A stretch of 64,000 bases of DNA from assembly GCA_030159075.1 (NCBI GenBank), contig BROG01000006.1, positions 746,501-810,500 of the forward strand, given 5' to 3'. The DNA is from Atrina japonica (lineage: Eukaryota > Mollusca > Bivalvia > Pterioida > Pinnidae). Below the pieces are notes generated by a model that worked only from the letters and a program-made list of their open reading frames with translations, made no database searches and was not told the origin of the DNA. Positions 48,101 through 60,100 of the stretch are shown piece by piece (the stretch's first letter is position 1; each line of letters starts with the position of its first letter). The position numbers and the translations under genes were made by a program.

Positions 48101-49973
48101 GAGATTAAGGGGAACCGTCAGCAATATTGTACATCTGCTTGAACCAGAAGAGCAGTCAATAATATGACTACTTCTTCAGTCTCTTCCGGGGTTTGCGAGA
48201 CACTTCGAATATGCCCAAAAAAATTATCAACATTTCCAAGCATTTCTTCATATTTCACTGGCTTCGTTGTACAAACGTGCGTTATCCCCTATCTAAAAAT
48301 TGATTTTTATGATGATTAATTTGATCTGGCATTGTTTTAATTTCACTTTCTAGGTTGTTAAAACCGAAGTTCGAGTTTTTCGACTCGGTTATTTTTAATT
48401 GGCAGAAGCTGGAGTGACTGTAATTTTATATAAATGTCTTAAATTACGTCGTGATGTATGCGTTTCATAGGACGGTCGGATATTCGGAGATGACTCGTGA
48501 CGTTAAACTGCAGTACATGGGGGTTTTGTATACAGCAACATATTGTGTAGGTGGAACAATGTCTCCAGTATCAATATAGTGATAACACCGTGAATAACAT
48601 CACTTCGGCCAACAGCATTGCCTATAGTTGATGGGTTCGTATTTTGATATTGCAACATACGCTTCCTAATTTGACACATTTGATAACTACTTTTGTCACC
48701 TTTCAACATTTAAGTAGCCCCTATCTTTGCTATGGTGTTAATAACTCAGCTAAATATGAGATTACCCAAAAATTGGATATTGTTTGTTAAGTGACGCAAA
48801 TACTGGTTTTGACTAATATTTGTATTGGATACTTGGATAAACTTCACCAATTGAAAACATAGCAAGATCCAGCAAGTGCTCCATCAATCGTTTTGCAACC
48901 CCTACCTAGATACAGATAGAGATAAGAGGGACGTGAGAAATATTGAACATCTACTTGAACCAGAAAGTAGTAGATCTTAAAAATACTATGTGGATACTAA
49001 CAGCTTTTTACAAAATTCATAGACATCATTTTTCGTAGTATGAAAGCAAATTATTTCTACAGTAGTTACTCTTAGACGGATTTCGGCTATACTTTTAGAG
49101 ATATTATTTGGCCTTATTTGATACCACTTTCTCTTTAGAAAATACACATACTTTTCAAATTGGAGCTCAACTGATGAAGTCTAATCGACAGAAACGATAT
49201 CGTCTTAAGCATTATAACTTTGGTATTATGTTTATAATATTTCTATTCTTTATTAACAATTCCGGATGAAAAATAAAGAGACATTTGGCATTATTAACCA
49301 TTTTTTATCAAACACCACTCTCAGTCTGCATGTACAAATAATGAAGTCGATGTAAAAGGTGCTGATGTTTGGAGACCAGAGCTTTCAGCAAAAAGTCGGC
49401 ATTCACATAGGAATCAGGTGTACCTCTTATATTAACAGACATTTTTCCATATGAAACAGACTACACTTAGTATCTTCTGGTTCAGAAGAGAACAAGGGAT
49501 GACTGTTACCTCTGGAAGATAAAATCAAAGGTATTTACAATATACAGGTATTTTCAAAAACAAGATAACAGTTTAACACAAACATATCAAATGGTGGAAG
49601 AGAGAAGATACTGACAGAGATTAAGGGGAACCGTCAGCAATATTGTACATCTGCTTGAACCAGAAGAGCAGTCAATAATATGACTACTTCTTCAGTCTCC
49701 TCCGGGGTTTCACTGCGAGACACTTCGAATATGCCACAAAAAAATTATCCCGCATTTCCAAGCATTTCTTCATACATTTCACTGGCTTCGTTGTACAAAC
49801 GTGCGTTTTGTGTGTTCATTTTCTGTGGCTAAAAATTGATTTTTATGATGATTAATTTGATCTGGCATTGTTTTAATTTCACTTTCTAGGTTGTTAAACC
49901 GAAGTTCGAGTTTTTCGACTCGGTTATTTTTAATTGGCAGAAGCTGGAGTGACTGTAATTTTATATAAATGTC

Positions 49974-50231
49974 TTAAATTACGTCGTGTAATGTATGCGT
50001 TTCATAGGACGGTCGGATATTCGGAGATGACTCGTGATCGTTAAACTGCAGTGCATGGGGGTTAGGGTATACAGCAATAAATGGTGTGTTAGGTGGAACA
50101 ATGTCTCCAGTATCAATATAGTGAGTGCTAACACCGTGAATAACATCACTCGCTCGGCCAACAGCATTGCCTATCGGAGTTGATGGGTTCGTATTTGATA
50201 TTGCCACCATACGCTTCCTAATTTGACACAT
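49974..50231 (-). pseudogene. ORF1-like N-terminal segment, best-preserved copy
   Basis: An open frame of 85 codons, Pro/His/Ser-rich, ends in ETHTLHDVI and a stop; reading on gives IKNNRVEKLELRFNNLESEI, a coiled coil. Damaged copies lie at 45579-45940, 47047-47247 and 48503-48709. I assign it to the LINE ORF1 by position relative to the C-terminal part at 44 kb, not by a recognised domain. Confidence 0.45.
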
Positions 50232-51186
50232 TTGATAACTACGGCTTTCCTTTTGTCACCTTTCAACATTTAAGTAGCAATATCCCCTATCTTTGCATTA
50301 TGGTGTTAATAACTCAGCTAAATATGTCTAATTGATTACCCAAAAATTGGATATTGTTTGTTAAGTGACGCAAATACTGGTTTTGAACTACATATTTGTA
50401 TTGGATACCTTGGATAAACTTCACCAATTGAAAACATAGCAAGATCCAGCAAGTGCTCCATCAAACGTTTCTGCATACCCCTACCTAGATACAGATAGAG
50501 ATTAAGAGGGACCGTGAGAAATATTGAACATCTACTTGAACCAGAAAAGTAGTAGATCTTAAAAATACTATGTGGATACTAACAGCTTTTACAAAATTCA
50601 TAGACATCATTTTTCGTAGTATGAAAGCAAATTATTTCTACAGTAGTTACTCTTAGACGGATTTCGGCTATACTTTTAGAGATATTATTTGGCCTTATTT
50701 GATACCACTTTCTCTTTAGAAAATACACATACTTTTCAAATTGGAGCTCAACTGATGAAGTCTAATCGACAGAAACGATATCGTCTTAAGCATTATAACT
50801 TTGGTATTATGTTTATAATATTTCTATTCTTTATTAACAATTCCGGATGAAAAATAAAGAGACATTTGGCATTATTAACCATTTTTTATCAAACACCACT
50901 CTCAGTCTGCATGTACAAATAATGAAGTCGATGTAAAAGGTGCTGGTGTTTGGAGACCAGAGCTTTCAGCAAAAAGTCGGCATTCACATAGGAATCAGGT
51001 GTACCTCTTATATTAACAGACATTTTTCCATATGAAACAGACTACACTTAGTATCTTCTGGTTCAGAAGAGAACAAGGGATGACTGTTACCTCTGGAAGA
51101 TAAAATCAAAGGTATTTACAATATACAGGTATTTTCAAAAACAAGATAACATTTTAACACAAACATATCAAATGGTGGAAGAGAGA

Positions 51187-51590
51187 AGTCAGCTACAATA
51201 TACCCGGGAAAAGACCTCCGGCATTCAGCAAGTAGACTAACAAACTTTCTCCAAATATCAGCTTAGCTTCTAGTGGGACTCAAACCTTAGGTGATATATC
51301 TGATGTTTTTAAATTGCGATGCACTCGACCCCCGAATTGTGTCTTCTATGGATTACTAATATGGTGTTCTACACATATACCAGTATAAACAGTGAAAATA
51401 AAGCTAATGTTCTTTTGGGTTATGTAGCATACTTTATAAAAAGATCGCCATCTGTCACGGGAAGTCACAATTCAAGCCTTTTTATCAATCAACTAGACAA
51501 AAAAAATCACGATTGTGCTGATTTAAACAATTACTGTTATATCCAAGGATAAAAAAATCTAAAAGGGCAGTTATTATCCTCTATCGAATA
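51187..51590 (+). repeat. family C segment
   Basis: 'GAGAGAAGTCAGCTACAATA', 'GCAAGTAGACTAACAAA', 'GTGGGACTCAAAC' and 'AAAGATCGCCA..TGTCACGG' match 60437-60825 and 62764-63137, the part of the higher-order repeat just right of the LINE insertion site. Confidence 0.85.
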
Positions 51591-51978
51591 CTACTGACAC
51601 TGAAGCCTTAAGTCAAACACGTACTTATCTGTTCCATAGCAACTGAGTGTACAAGTTACTACGTCACACGAAAGTCCGCTTCTTTTTGGCTATTCAAGCG
51701 ACTTTTAATGGTGATTTTTGCAGTTTTTCGCTATTATCTAGAAAACGGTTGAACCATCGTCGTGTATTCGATTTTATTCTTTATCAATGTGTTCTATAAA
51801 TACTGAAAAAAAAATCATTTTCACTCAGACAGGTCTTTAAGCTATTATTCTGCAGTTTGCATTATATTGCTAATGTGTTTTTTGGTATAAAATCCATATT
51901 TAAACAAAGAACAAAGAACGTATTTTAAATTCTCGATGACGTAACGGATTACAGCTACTTGTTGTAATTATAATTCAT
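51591..51978. other. spacer linked to the repeat
   Basis: No gene. Its right end (about 51930-51978, 'GACGTAACGGATTACAGCTA') is paralogous to 54073-54125. Confidence 0.6.
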
Positions 51979-52237
51979 GCTTTTAATATAAAAATTTCAG
52001 GTACCAAAGTATAAATCAATAGAATGTCCAGGACACAGATACAAATCCGGTAAAAATGGACAAACACGGACCTCTGGAAACCAAGAGGTGGGATCAGGTG
52101 CCATGGAGGAGTAAGCATCCCCTGTCGACCGGTCACACCCACCGTGAGTCCACAGTCAAGTGAGGAGTGTATCCTCGTCACAATTGGTACAGACGTCTCA
52201 ACAACGGCCAACGAAAAGGCAACTCAACATTTCACTT
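51979..52237 (-). mobile_element. PLE 3' tail insertion (family A) with identifiable empty site
   Basis: Reads 'CAGGTACCAAAGTATAAATC', 'GTCCAGGACACAGAT', 'CCCTGTCGACCGGTCACACC' and ends 'CTCAACATTTCACTTT'. Left flank CATGCTTTTAA and right flank TTTAAGCGTTTAG give a likely TTTAA duplication. The paralogous site at 54118-54135 (CATGCTTTTAAGCGTTTAG) lacks it. Confidence 0.9.
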
Positions 52238-52260
52238 TAAGCGTTTAGTTTTTATTGCTA

Positions 52261-52490
52261 GGGAGCGTCTGTGGTCGAGTGGTAATAGCATCGCGCATTG
52301 AATAATGAAATATTTCGCTTCTGCTTAGCCCTGCTGGAAACTAAAGCTGATTTTGTGCGAAAGAAGGTCAGTTTACTTGCGGAAGGCCAAAGGTATCTTT
52401 TGGGGTACATTGAGATTGACTGGCCGCCACCATATAAGTGGAACAATGTTTAGTGTTGCGTAAAACACTATTCAAAATTCAAAACGTCTT
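52261..52490 (+). repeat. tRNA-derived SINE of molluscan type
   Basis: The head GGGAGCGTCTGTGGTCGAGTGG has a tRNA A-box pattern; the B box is decayed. The body has 'CAGTTTACTTGCGGAAGGCC' and 'TGGCCGCCACCATATAAGTG', then 'GCGTAAAACAC..TTCAAAAT', wording familiar from molluscan SINE bodies and tails. A diverged paralogue is at 54150-54375, and tail-only copies lie at 60826-60900 and 63137-63215. Confidence 0.8.
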
Positions 52491-52559
52491 TGTAAAGTCC
52501 GAAGGTATGTGATTTTGCAAATATAAGGGGAATGATACAACACTGTTTTTTTTTTTTAC

Positions 52560-53165
52560 AGAAAACATAGCTTTCATTTCGTACACACTCGCACTTTCTC
52601 TCATCTTTTACAAATCCACTCCCACCCCAGATTTGTACATACTGACAAACAACAATAATGTTAAGATCGGAAGGAAAAAGAATTGCATCAATTTACACAT
52701 TTTAAATTGGTGATTGTGGGCATGGCAAGTTCAAAGAAAAAATAATTTTACAAAAAAATATTTTATACAATTAGTTTTCACAGAAATTAAAAGATAAAAA
52801 AAAACACCACACAGTAAAATTGTATTTGTTATTTTTCGTAAGTTTGCACCAAAATGCATGTTTATTGTAAATTATGACATTATCTATCAAATCATGTAAA
52901 TAAAATATATCGTATTCAGGGAACGTTTTTTAACAGAATTGAAAGAAAAACCATTAAATTGAATTGATGTTCGTAATTTCGCATAAAATGTATTTGATAT
53001 TCTTATCTTTTCTGTCATGTAATGAAAAATATATATTTAGATATTTTGTACAATCAGTTTTGATAGAAATTAAAAGTAAACACTCCATTAAAATTTTGAT
53101 ATACGCAGTTTTTAAATTCATCTGTTAATGACATTAATATGTATAAATCATAATTGATACATTGT

Positions 53166-53170
<5 letters not shown>
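52560..53170. repeat. family D segment and local AT-rich repeats
   Basis: 52565-52745 matches the D module of the 55-64 kb repeat ('CTTTCATTTCGTACACA', 'ACAAACAACAATA', 'GGAAGGAAAAAGAAT'). From 52740 a local repeat of about 145 bp ('AATT..TTTTNACAGAAATTAAAAG') occurs two to three times. Confidence 0.7.

Positions 53171-53235
<65 letters not shown>
53171..53235. repeat. (GA)n microsatellite
   Basis: About 32 uninterrupted AG dinucleotides. Confidence 0.98.
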
Positions 53236-53237
<2 letters not shown>

Positions 53238-53599
53238 TTAATAACTGTAGGTTTTGAAACTTCGTTAATTTATCGCTGGTTTTATTGACCATTGATATGG
53301 CGATGAATGGTTTGAAATTTAAGTGACTTATTTTCCTTGTTTATCTAATATTTTTCATCATCAGTATTATTAACGCATTCTAGAATGCATGTGAAAGAAA
53401 TGCCACATATTTATTTTTACATACGCCTCAGGTTAGGAAGTCCTATTGACAATAAGTTTTTTTTTTACAAATGTCGGTTATTCTGAATCTAACGTTTTAT
53501 TTCACGTGTCGTATAAGTGTAAGTGAAATGATTCCCCGACATCAATGGGGATTTAAAAGTGTAGGTGCCGAAATCACGACATCTGAAATTTTGTGTTTA

Positions 53600-53765
53600 C
53601 GGGGGACTTACGGCGGGTGTGACCAGTCGACAGTGGATGCTTACTCCTCCATGGCACCTGATCCCACCTCTTTATTTCAAGAGGTCCGTGTTTGTCCATT
53701 TTTTACCAGATATGTACCTATATCCTGGACATCCTAATGATTTATACCTTGGTATATGAGACTTT
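53600..53765 (+). repeat. PLE 3' tail (family A)
   Basis: Carries 'CGGCGGGTGTGACCAGTCGA', 'CTCCTCCATGGCACCTGAT', 'CCTATATCCTGGACATCC' and 'TTATACCTTGGTAT'. Same strand and same length as the copy at 53.84 kb. Confidence 0.85.
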
Positions 53766-53834
53766 TTATATTAGGTTGAATCAATCAGTTGCAAGTGAAC
53801 AATTGCCAAACTGGTTTTCTCAAGCAATTTTCGT

Positions 53835-54030
53835 TCCAATTATTTCATTTTGATATGACTGTGGGCTCACAGCGGGGGTGAGTGGTCGACAGGAGATGCT
53901 TACTCCTCCATGGCACTTGATCCCACCTCTTGATTTCAATAGGTCCGTGTTAGTCCATTTTTTACCAGATTTGTACCTATATCCTGGACATCCTAGTGAT
54001 TTATACCCTTGTTATCTGAGACTTTTTATA
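53835..54030 (+). repeat. PLE 3' tail (family A), second of a direct pair
   Basis: 'ATATGACTGTGGGCTCACAG', 'TCGACAGGAGATGCTTACTC', 'GTACCTATATCCTGGACAT' and 'GTTATCTGAGACTTTTTATA'. It starts about 235 bp after the previous tail, in the same orientation. Confidence 0.85.
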
Positions 54031-54044
54031 TTCTTCTAAAAAGC

Positions 54045-54150
54045 AAACTTCCCGAAAACATATTTTAGATTCTCCACGACGTAACAGATTGCAGCTAATT
54101 GTTGTAATGTTAATTCATGCTTTTAAGCGTTTAGGTTTTATTGTTAAGGG
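54045..54150 (+). repeat. paralogue of 51.91-52.26 kb without the PLE insertion
   Basis: 'CCACGACGTAACAGATTGCAG', 'TTCATGCTTTTAAGCG' and 'TTTAGGTTTTATTGTTAAGG' align with the two flanks of the insertion at 51979-52237. Confidence 0.85.
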
Positions 54151-54375
54151 AGCCCCCGACCTGGTCAAGTGGAAAGAGTATCGTGCATTGAATAATGAAA
54201 TCTCTCACCTCTGGTTAGCCCTGCTGGAAAATTAAGCTGATTTTATGAGAAAAAAGTTCAGTTTATCTGTGGTAGGCCGAAGGTATCGGTCCAAGTATAT
54301 TGAGACCGAATGGCCGCCACTATATAAATGAAAATGTTTAGTTTGGCAAAACATTATTCAAAAATCAAAAAATCA
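54150..54375 (+). repeat. tRNA-derived SINE, diverged copy
   Basis: Matches 52261-52490 throughout ('TGCATTGAATAATGAAAT', 'TTAGCCCTGCTGGAAA', 'TGGCCGCCACTATATAAATG') with many substitutions, so the duplication that produced the pair is old. Confidence 0.75.
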
Positions 54376-54479
54376 TTGTCAAGTCCGAAAGTTTGTGAGG
54401 TCGCAAACATAAGGAAAACGATACGAAAATATTTTAACGGAAAAAAATGAAATAGCTTTCATTTCGTAGACATTCACAC

Positions 54480-54800
54480 TTTCATACGATGGCATAAAGC
54501 TGCCATCGACATGTTGAGATAATTTGATTAGTTATGTCGACATGATGTGATAATTAATTGCGTTATATTGACAAAACGACTTAATTTTGACGACATATTT
54601 ACATAAATTAAGTCGATATAACCTCATATTTTTCTCAACAGATATTGATATGGATTATATCGACATAATGTGATCAAATTATATCAACATGTCGACAAAA
54701 AGTGGTTTTTTATGTTTTGCGCGGTAAAACGGTCACATTATATCGACAAGTTTCGCGAAACATCACATTATACGACATTTTGTATTGATGTTAGTTTATT
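54480..54800. repeat. TCGACAT/ATGTCGA-rich segment
   Basis: 'ATATCGACATAATGTGATC', 'ATGTCGACATGATGTGATAA' and 'TATATCGACAAG' recur in both orientations, making several short palindromes. It interrupts a D module that starts at about 54455. It may be a small DNA transposon; no clear ends are seen. Confidence 0.6.
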
Positions 54801-54879
54801 TATCGTGCAAAAGACAGTTTTACAAGGTTATTTATATGCTTAAAAAAATAAATATTTATTTTATATAATCATCAATTCT

Positions 54880-55345
54880 GGAATCCAGAAAAAAGACTTC
54901 TCACAGTTTTTAAATTAAGCCTATCGACATTTTCAATGCTCTATGCTCTATGTCTTGGGAATTTGTTTTTAATTTTATAGAAAAATTAATTATTTTATCA
55001 ACTTAATGGGCACCCTCTCACTGGTTACTTCACATAATTTTAAGTGTTGGCTTAATTGTGAGACAATATTTCATTAGAGAGTTGTGTATTATGCATTATA
55101 TAAAAACAATATTTCTTTAAATTTGGAAGCTCGTAGAAGCTTTTTTCTGCACCCAGATGCGAAAATACGCCTAGTAATCTGCTAGAAAATCACATTGATT
55201 AGTACCTTTCTTAAAAGAAAAAAATACTTTACTTCCAGACATTGAAGTATCTCCTCTTTATCATTAAAATATCCAGTTGATTGGTTAATTCGAAAGCCCG
55301 ATGAGGTATTCTCTAGCTTCCAGACACAAAATGATCGTTCACTTT
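54880..55345 (+). repeat. dispersed repeat family G
   Basis: 'TTCCAGACATTGAAGTAT', 'GAAAGCCCGATGAGGTATTC' and 'TCTAGCTTCCAGACACAAAA' parallel 11.74-11.85 kb. Confidence 0.7.
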
Positions 55346-55379
55346 CCCAATGATCCAGCTGGGTACGCTTCCCAGAATT

Positions 55380-57173
55380 GTTTTACTATTTAAAAGAAAA
55401 AAATGAAAAACTTTCATTTCGTACACATTCACACTTTCTCTCATCTGTTACTACTCCACTCCCACTAAAGATTTATATATACTTACAAACAACAATACTT
55501 TTATTTTCACGGAAGGAAAAGGAACCGCACCAATTTGCACGCTTTAAATTGGTGGAAGTGGGCATGTCCTGTTAACAGGAACAATAATTTGTCTTAAATA
55601 AGTGTAAATGAAAGGAGTAGGTCGATTTAAGGTCAAAATCGGCCCTGTGAAATGGCCAAAATGAAACCGAAGCTTTCACGAATTATTTTCTGCATAAAAG
55701 ATACTATGGGTAATGTAGTTCACCTAGATGTAATATTTTTTACTTTTATAAATGTATGCCAGAGACCCACTGCCCCAAAGTACATGAAATATATGAATTT
55801 CGATCATTTTAACACTTCTTGGGGGCAAAATGCTCAAATTATTAATAGGGCTCAGGCCTGAACCAAAATCATTTTGGTGTCAGTGTAACTATAATATCAG
55901 GCCGTTTTTAATTCTGACAAAATTTCAGTTGGGCTAAGCTGTGCTCATACCTAAAAACATTTTACAAATTCTCGAATGAGCTATTTTCATCAATTTTGCA
56001 CTTTGTAATCATGGACGAAAATAAAACAAATGTCTCTGTTGTGAAAGACTTTAACAAAATTTGCATTTCCAATATTAATGTATTAATGTAGATTTCTTTT
56101 CATGAAACTTTTTTAAAAAAATGAAATAACTTTCATTTCGTACACATTCACACTTTATCTCAACGTTTACTACCCCACTCGAACTAAAGATTTGTATATA
56201 CTTACAAACAACAATACCTTTAAGACCGGAAGGAAAATGAATCGCAAGAATTTCGACGTGTTAAATTGTAGGAAATCGGAAAGTCCAGTTAAAAAAAACA
56301 ATAACTCGTCTGAAATTAGTGTAAATGAAAGGTGTAGGCCGATTTAAAGTCAAAATTGGCCCTTTGAAATGGCATAAGTGAAATCGAAGCTTTGAAGAAT
56401 TATTTGCTACATAAAATATGCCCCAAAATTACATGAAATATAAGAATGCCCTTAAATTTAGCACTTTCAGGAGGCAAAATGCTCTAACTGTATGTAGAGC
56501 CCAGGCCTGCCCCTAAATCATTTTGATGTCAGTGTAATTATAATATCAGGCCGTTTTATTTAATTCTGATAAAATTTCAGTGGGGCAGGCCTGTGCTCTT
56601 ACATTGAAAAACAAATTACAAATTCTCGAAGCAGCCATTTTAAAAAAAAATGCTGCACATTGTAATCATGGACGAATACAACACAAATGTCTCTGTTGTG
56701 AAAGACACAAATAAATACATTTCCATTACTAATGTATTTTAGATGTAGATTTCTTTTCATCAAACTATTTTAAAGAAAAAATGAAATAACTTTCATTTCG
56801 TACACATTCACACTTTTTCTCATTTTTTTACAATTCCACTCCCACTAAAGATTTGTATATATTTACAAACAACAATACTTTAAAGAGCGGAAGGAAAGGG
56901 AATAGCATCAATTTACATATTTATAATTGGTGAAAATGGGCAAATCCAGTTCAAATAAACAATGATTCGTCTAAAATAAGTGTAAATGAAATTTAGACGA
57001 TTTATAACACACTTCGGCCCAGTTATAGAGAAACTTGGTATTATCTTTCTATCGTAACAAATACTTTATACATTAATTATAATATTGTAATCGCTAACAC
57101 CATATTCTGTTGACTATGAACATTTTATTTACTCTTAAACAGAAACTATACCTTTTTATTTTACACTCAACAA
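55380..57173 (+). repeat. higher-order repeat unit 1, left part (modules D1, D2, D3)
   Basis: Three related modules begin at about 55395, 56110 and 56780, each with 'ACTTTCATTTCGTACACATTC', 'CCACTC..ACTAAAG', 'TTACAAACAACAATAC', 'CGGAAGGAAA' and later 'GGCCGTTTT' or a shortened end. The part ends exactly where the LINE starts and corresponds to 60970-62763. Confidence 0.9.
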
Positions 57174-60100
57174 GGAATAGTATGCGAGACCTGTGACCAA
57201 TGGTACCATATTGACTGCCAGAACATTCATAGTAATACTTACGAGCAGTTACATGACAGCATGATTTCCTGGCACTGCCTTATTTGCGATAATCCTAACT
57301 ATAGTACATGCCCCTATGACCTGCATAGTACAAGTGTAACACCAAATCCATTTGAAAGCTTAAATCACATTACAGGTATTGATGAAAGTTTAAAATCACC
57401 AACAAACACGTTCAAACCATCACACCAGTCTACACCAAAACAAAAGAAAAAAGTAACATCAAAATCTAAGACTCCCCTACGTGTTCTTAATGTTAATTTT
57501 CAGTCCATCAAACGCAAACAACACCTAGTCAGAAATATCATAGAAAGTACCAAACCTGACATAATTATAGGAACAGAAACCTGGCTTGAACCAGGAATTA
57601 AGAACAGCGAAGTATTCCCAGAAGGTTTCCGCATATTCAGAAGAGATAGGAAAGGTCAACAAGGTGGAGGGGTCCTTATTGCGGTCAAAGATCACTTTAT
57701 CAGTGATGAAGTGGAAGATCTGTCGCCTGACGACAAGTGTGAAATAATCTGGGCAAAAATTGAAATTGTTGGTTGCAAATCACTTTACATCTCTTCTTAC
57801 TATAACCCGAAAACTTCCGATGAACAGAGCCTTAAATGGTTTGACACATCTGTCAGAATAGCTTCTCAGATAAAAAATGCCGCCCTACTTATAGGAGGAG
57901 ATTTTAACCTACCAAATTTTGACTGGAAAAACAAAATTATAAAACCAAATTCAACCTATCAAAAAGCACATCATTATTTCTGTAACACTTTAGACGACCT
58001 CGGCCTCACTCAGCTTGTAGAACAACCTACTAGAAAAGACAATATTCTTGATCTTGTGATAACAAACTTTCCTAATCAGGTCCCACGTATCGAGATTACG
58101 CCTGGAATTTCAGACCATGATATTGTGTTTCTTGAATTTAACATAACACCTGCAAAAATAAAGCAAATACCCAGAAACATACCACTCTATAACAAAGCAA
58201 ACTGGGACAATATCAAAGTAGAAATTAACAACTTAAACAACAAACTTCAAGAAAAAGCAAATATACTCTCAGTGAACGACCTATGGAAAGAGTTCAAAAG
58301 CAGCCTTAACGAACTGGTCTCACAACACGTACCACACAAAAAAATTTCGTCAAAACCTAAAACACCATGGGTAACACCGAAAACGAAAACACTAATGAAA
58401 AGACGGGACAGACTCTACAGAAAAATGAAAAAAAGTGGAAACAAAGACCTTAAAGATAAATACAAACATCTTAAACATCAAGTGCAAAAACAACTCAGGC
58501 ATGCATATTGGAATTACATAGAAACTATTGTTACACCAAAACAAGATGATAACAGCTTTTCCAACATGAAAAAGTTTTGGTCATATATCAAAAGCAAAAA
58601 ATCTGATTACAACGGAGTGTCATCACTAAAGCAAGATGGCAGACTTATCTCAGATCCCAAACAGAAATCTGACTCTCTTAACCACCAATTTCAGTCAGTC
58701 TTCTCAGAGGCAGTTAACATCACACCTTCAGAGTTTAAAAAAGATAACTACATGCAAGATACCAGACATTATCCTATCATGCAAGATATTACTATAGCAC
58801 CACCTGGCATAGAAAAACTACTAAGAAAACTTGATCCCTCCAAGGCAAGTGGGCCTGATGAACTAAAACCCCGTCTCTTAAAAGAACTCGCTCACGAAAT
58901 CTCCCCTATACTCTCCTTAATATTCCAGAAATCCCTTGACACTGGTGACGTCCCCAATGATTGGCGCACTGCACATGTCACTCCCATTTACAAGAAAGGG
59001 TCTAAATACAATCCGGAAAACTACCGTCCAATCTCCTTAACTTGTATCTGCTGCAAAATCCTTGAACATGTAGTAGTAAGCTCCATCATGACACATGCAG
59101 ACACGCACAACATTTTATATCCTCTCCAACATGGTTTTCGACGCTTTAGATCCTGCGAAACACAACTCCTAGAGTTTATAGACGACGTATCTAAAAACAT
59201 AGAACATTCCACTCAAACAGACATATTAATCATGGATTTCTCAAAAGCATTCGATAAAGTCAGTCACAACTTATTAACACACAAACTAAATTTTCTACGG
59301 CATACAAGGAAAAATCAACAAGTGGATAGAAAATTTCTTAAATCTCGCACCCAGGCTGTTGTTCTTGAGGGGGTGACCTCCGACTATGTCCCTGTACAAT
59401 CCGGTGTCCCCCAGGGGTCGGTGCTGGGTCCCAGTCTGTTTTTATTTTACATTAACGACATTCCTGTTGGCCTTGACTCCACCATCCGTCTTTTTGCTGA
59501 TGACACCATAGCATATCTCACCATCAAATCCAATAAAGACTGCCTAACACTTCAGAAAGACCTAGATAAATTAGGAATTTGGGAAAAGAAATGGAAAATG
59601 GCCTTTCACCCAGACAAATGTAATGTCCTTTCAATAAGTAAAAGTAAACAGCCTATAAAATTTGATTACAACTTACACGGCCAAACACTCGAACACGTAA
59701 CCAGTGCAAAATATCTAGGTGTCACCATCCAGTCCGACCTTAAGTGGAACACACATATTAACAACATATGTAAAAAAGCAAATAACACACTGGGCTTTCT
59801 AAAAAGGAACTTAAACATCAATTCCGCCTCAGTAAAGGAGCAGGCATACAAATCCTTAGTTAGACCATCAGTAGAGTATGCCTGCTCAGTCTGGGACCCG
59901 TACTTTGCTGAGGATATAAATAAACTTGAAATGATTCAGAGAAGGGCTGCTAGGTATGTCACATGTAGACATCGCAACACCTCCAGTGTCAGTGACATGT
60001 TACAACATCTTCAGTGGAGAACCCTTGCAGATAGACGTACAGACTACCGACTAACAATGCTCTATAAAATCATTAATGATAAAGTGGCCATACCAAAAAC

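Larger units (their letters stand above)
44555..51187. repeat. tandem array of a composite retroelement unit (about 1.58 kb when full)
   Basis: The phrase GTCAATAATATGACTACTTC (one copy shortened) starts at about 44555, 45414, 46792, 48154 and 49671; TTTCGGCTATAC occurs at 46269, 47649, 49081 and 50662. The full spacing is 1581 bp, and shorter units carry deletions. On the plus strand each unit has PLE RT pieces (a SSNIP / ITQL stretch, IARSSKCSIK, FQQKVGIHIG), with a family B segment between. On the minus strand it has L1-type ORF1 N-terminal and coiled-coil pieces. The array ends abruptly at 51187 in the middle of a unit. Confidence 0.9.

Noticed and set aside
54480..54800. Protein-binding operator cluster from repeated TCGACAT motifs
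   Set aside because: The motifs occur in both orientations as a dispersed repeat interrupting another repeat; no gene is nearby to regulate.
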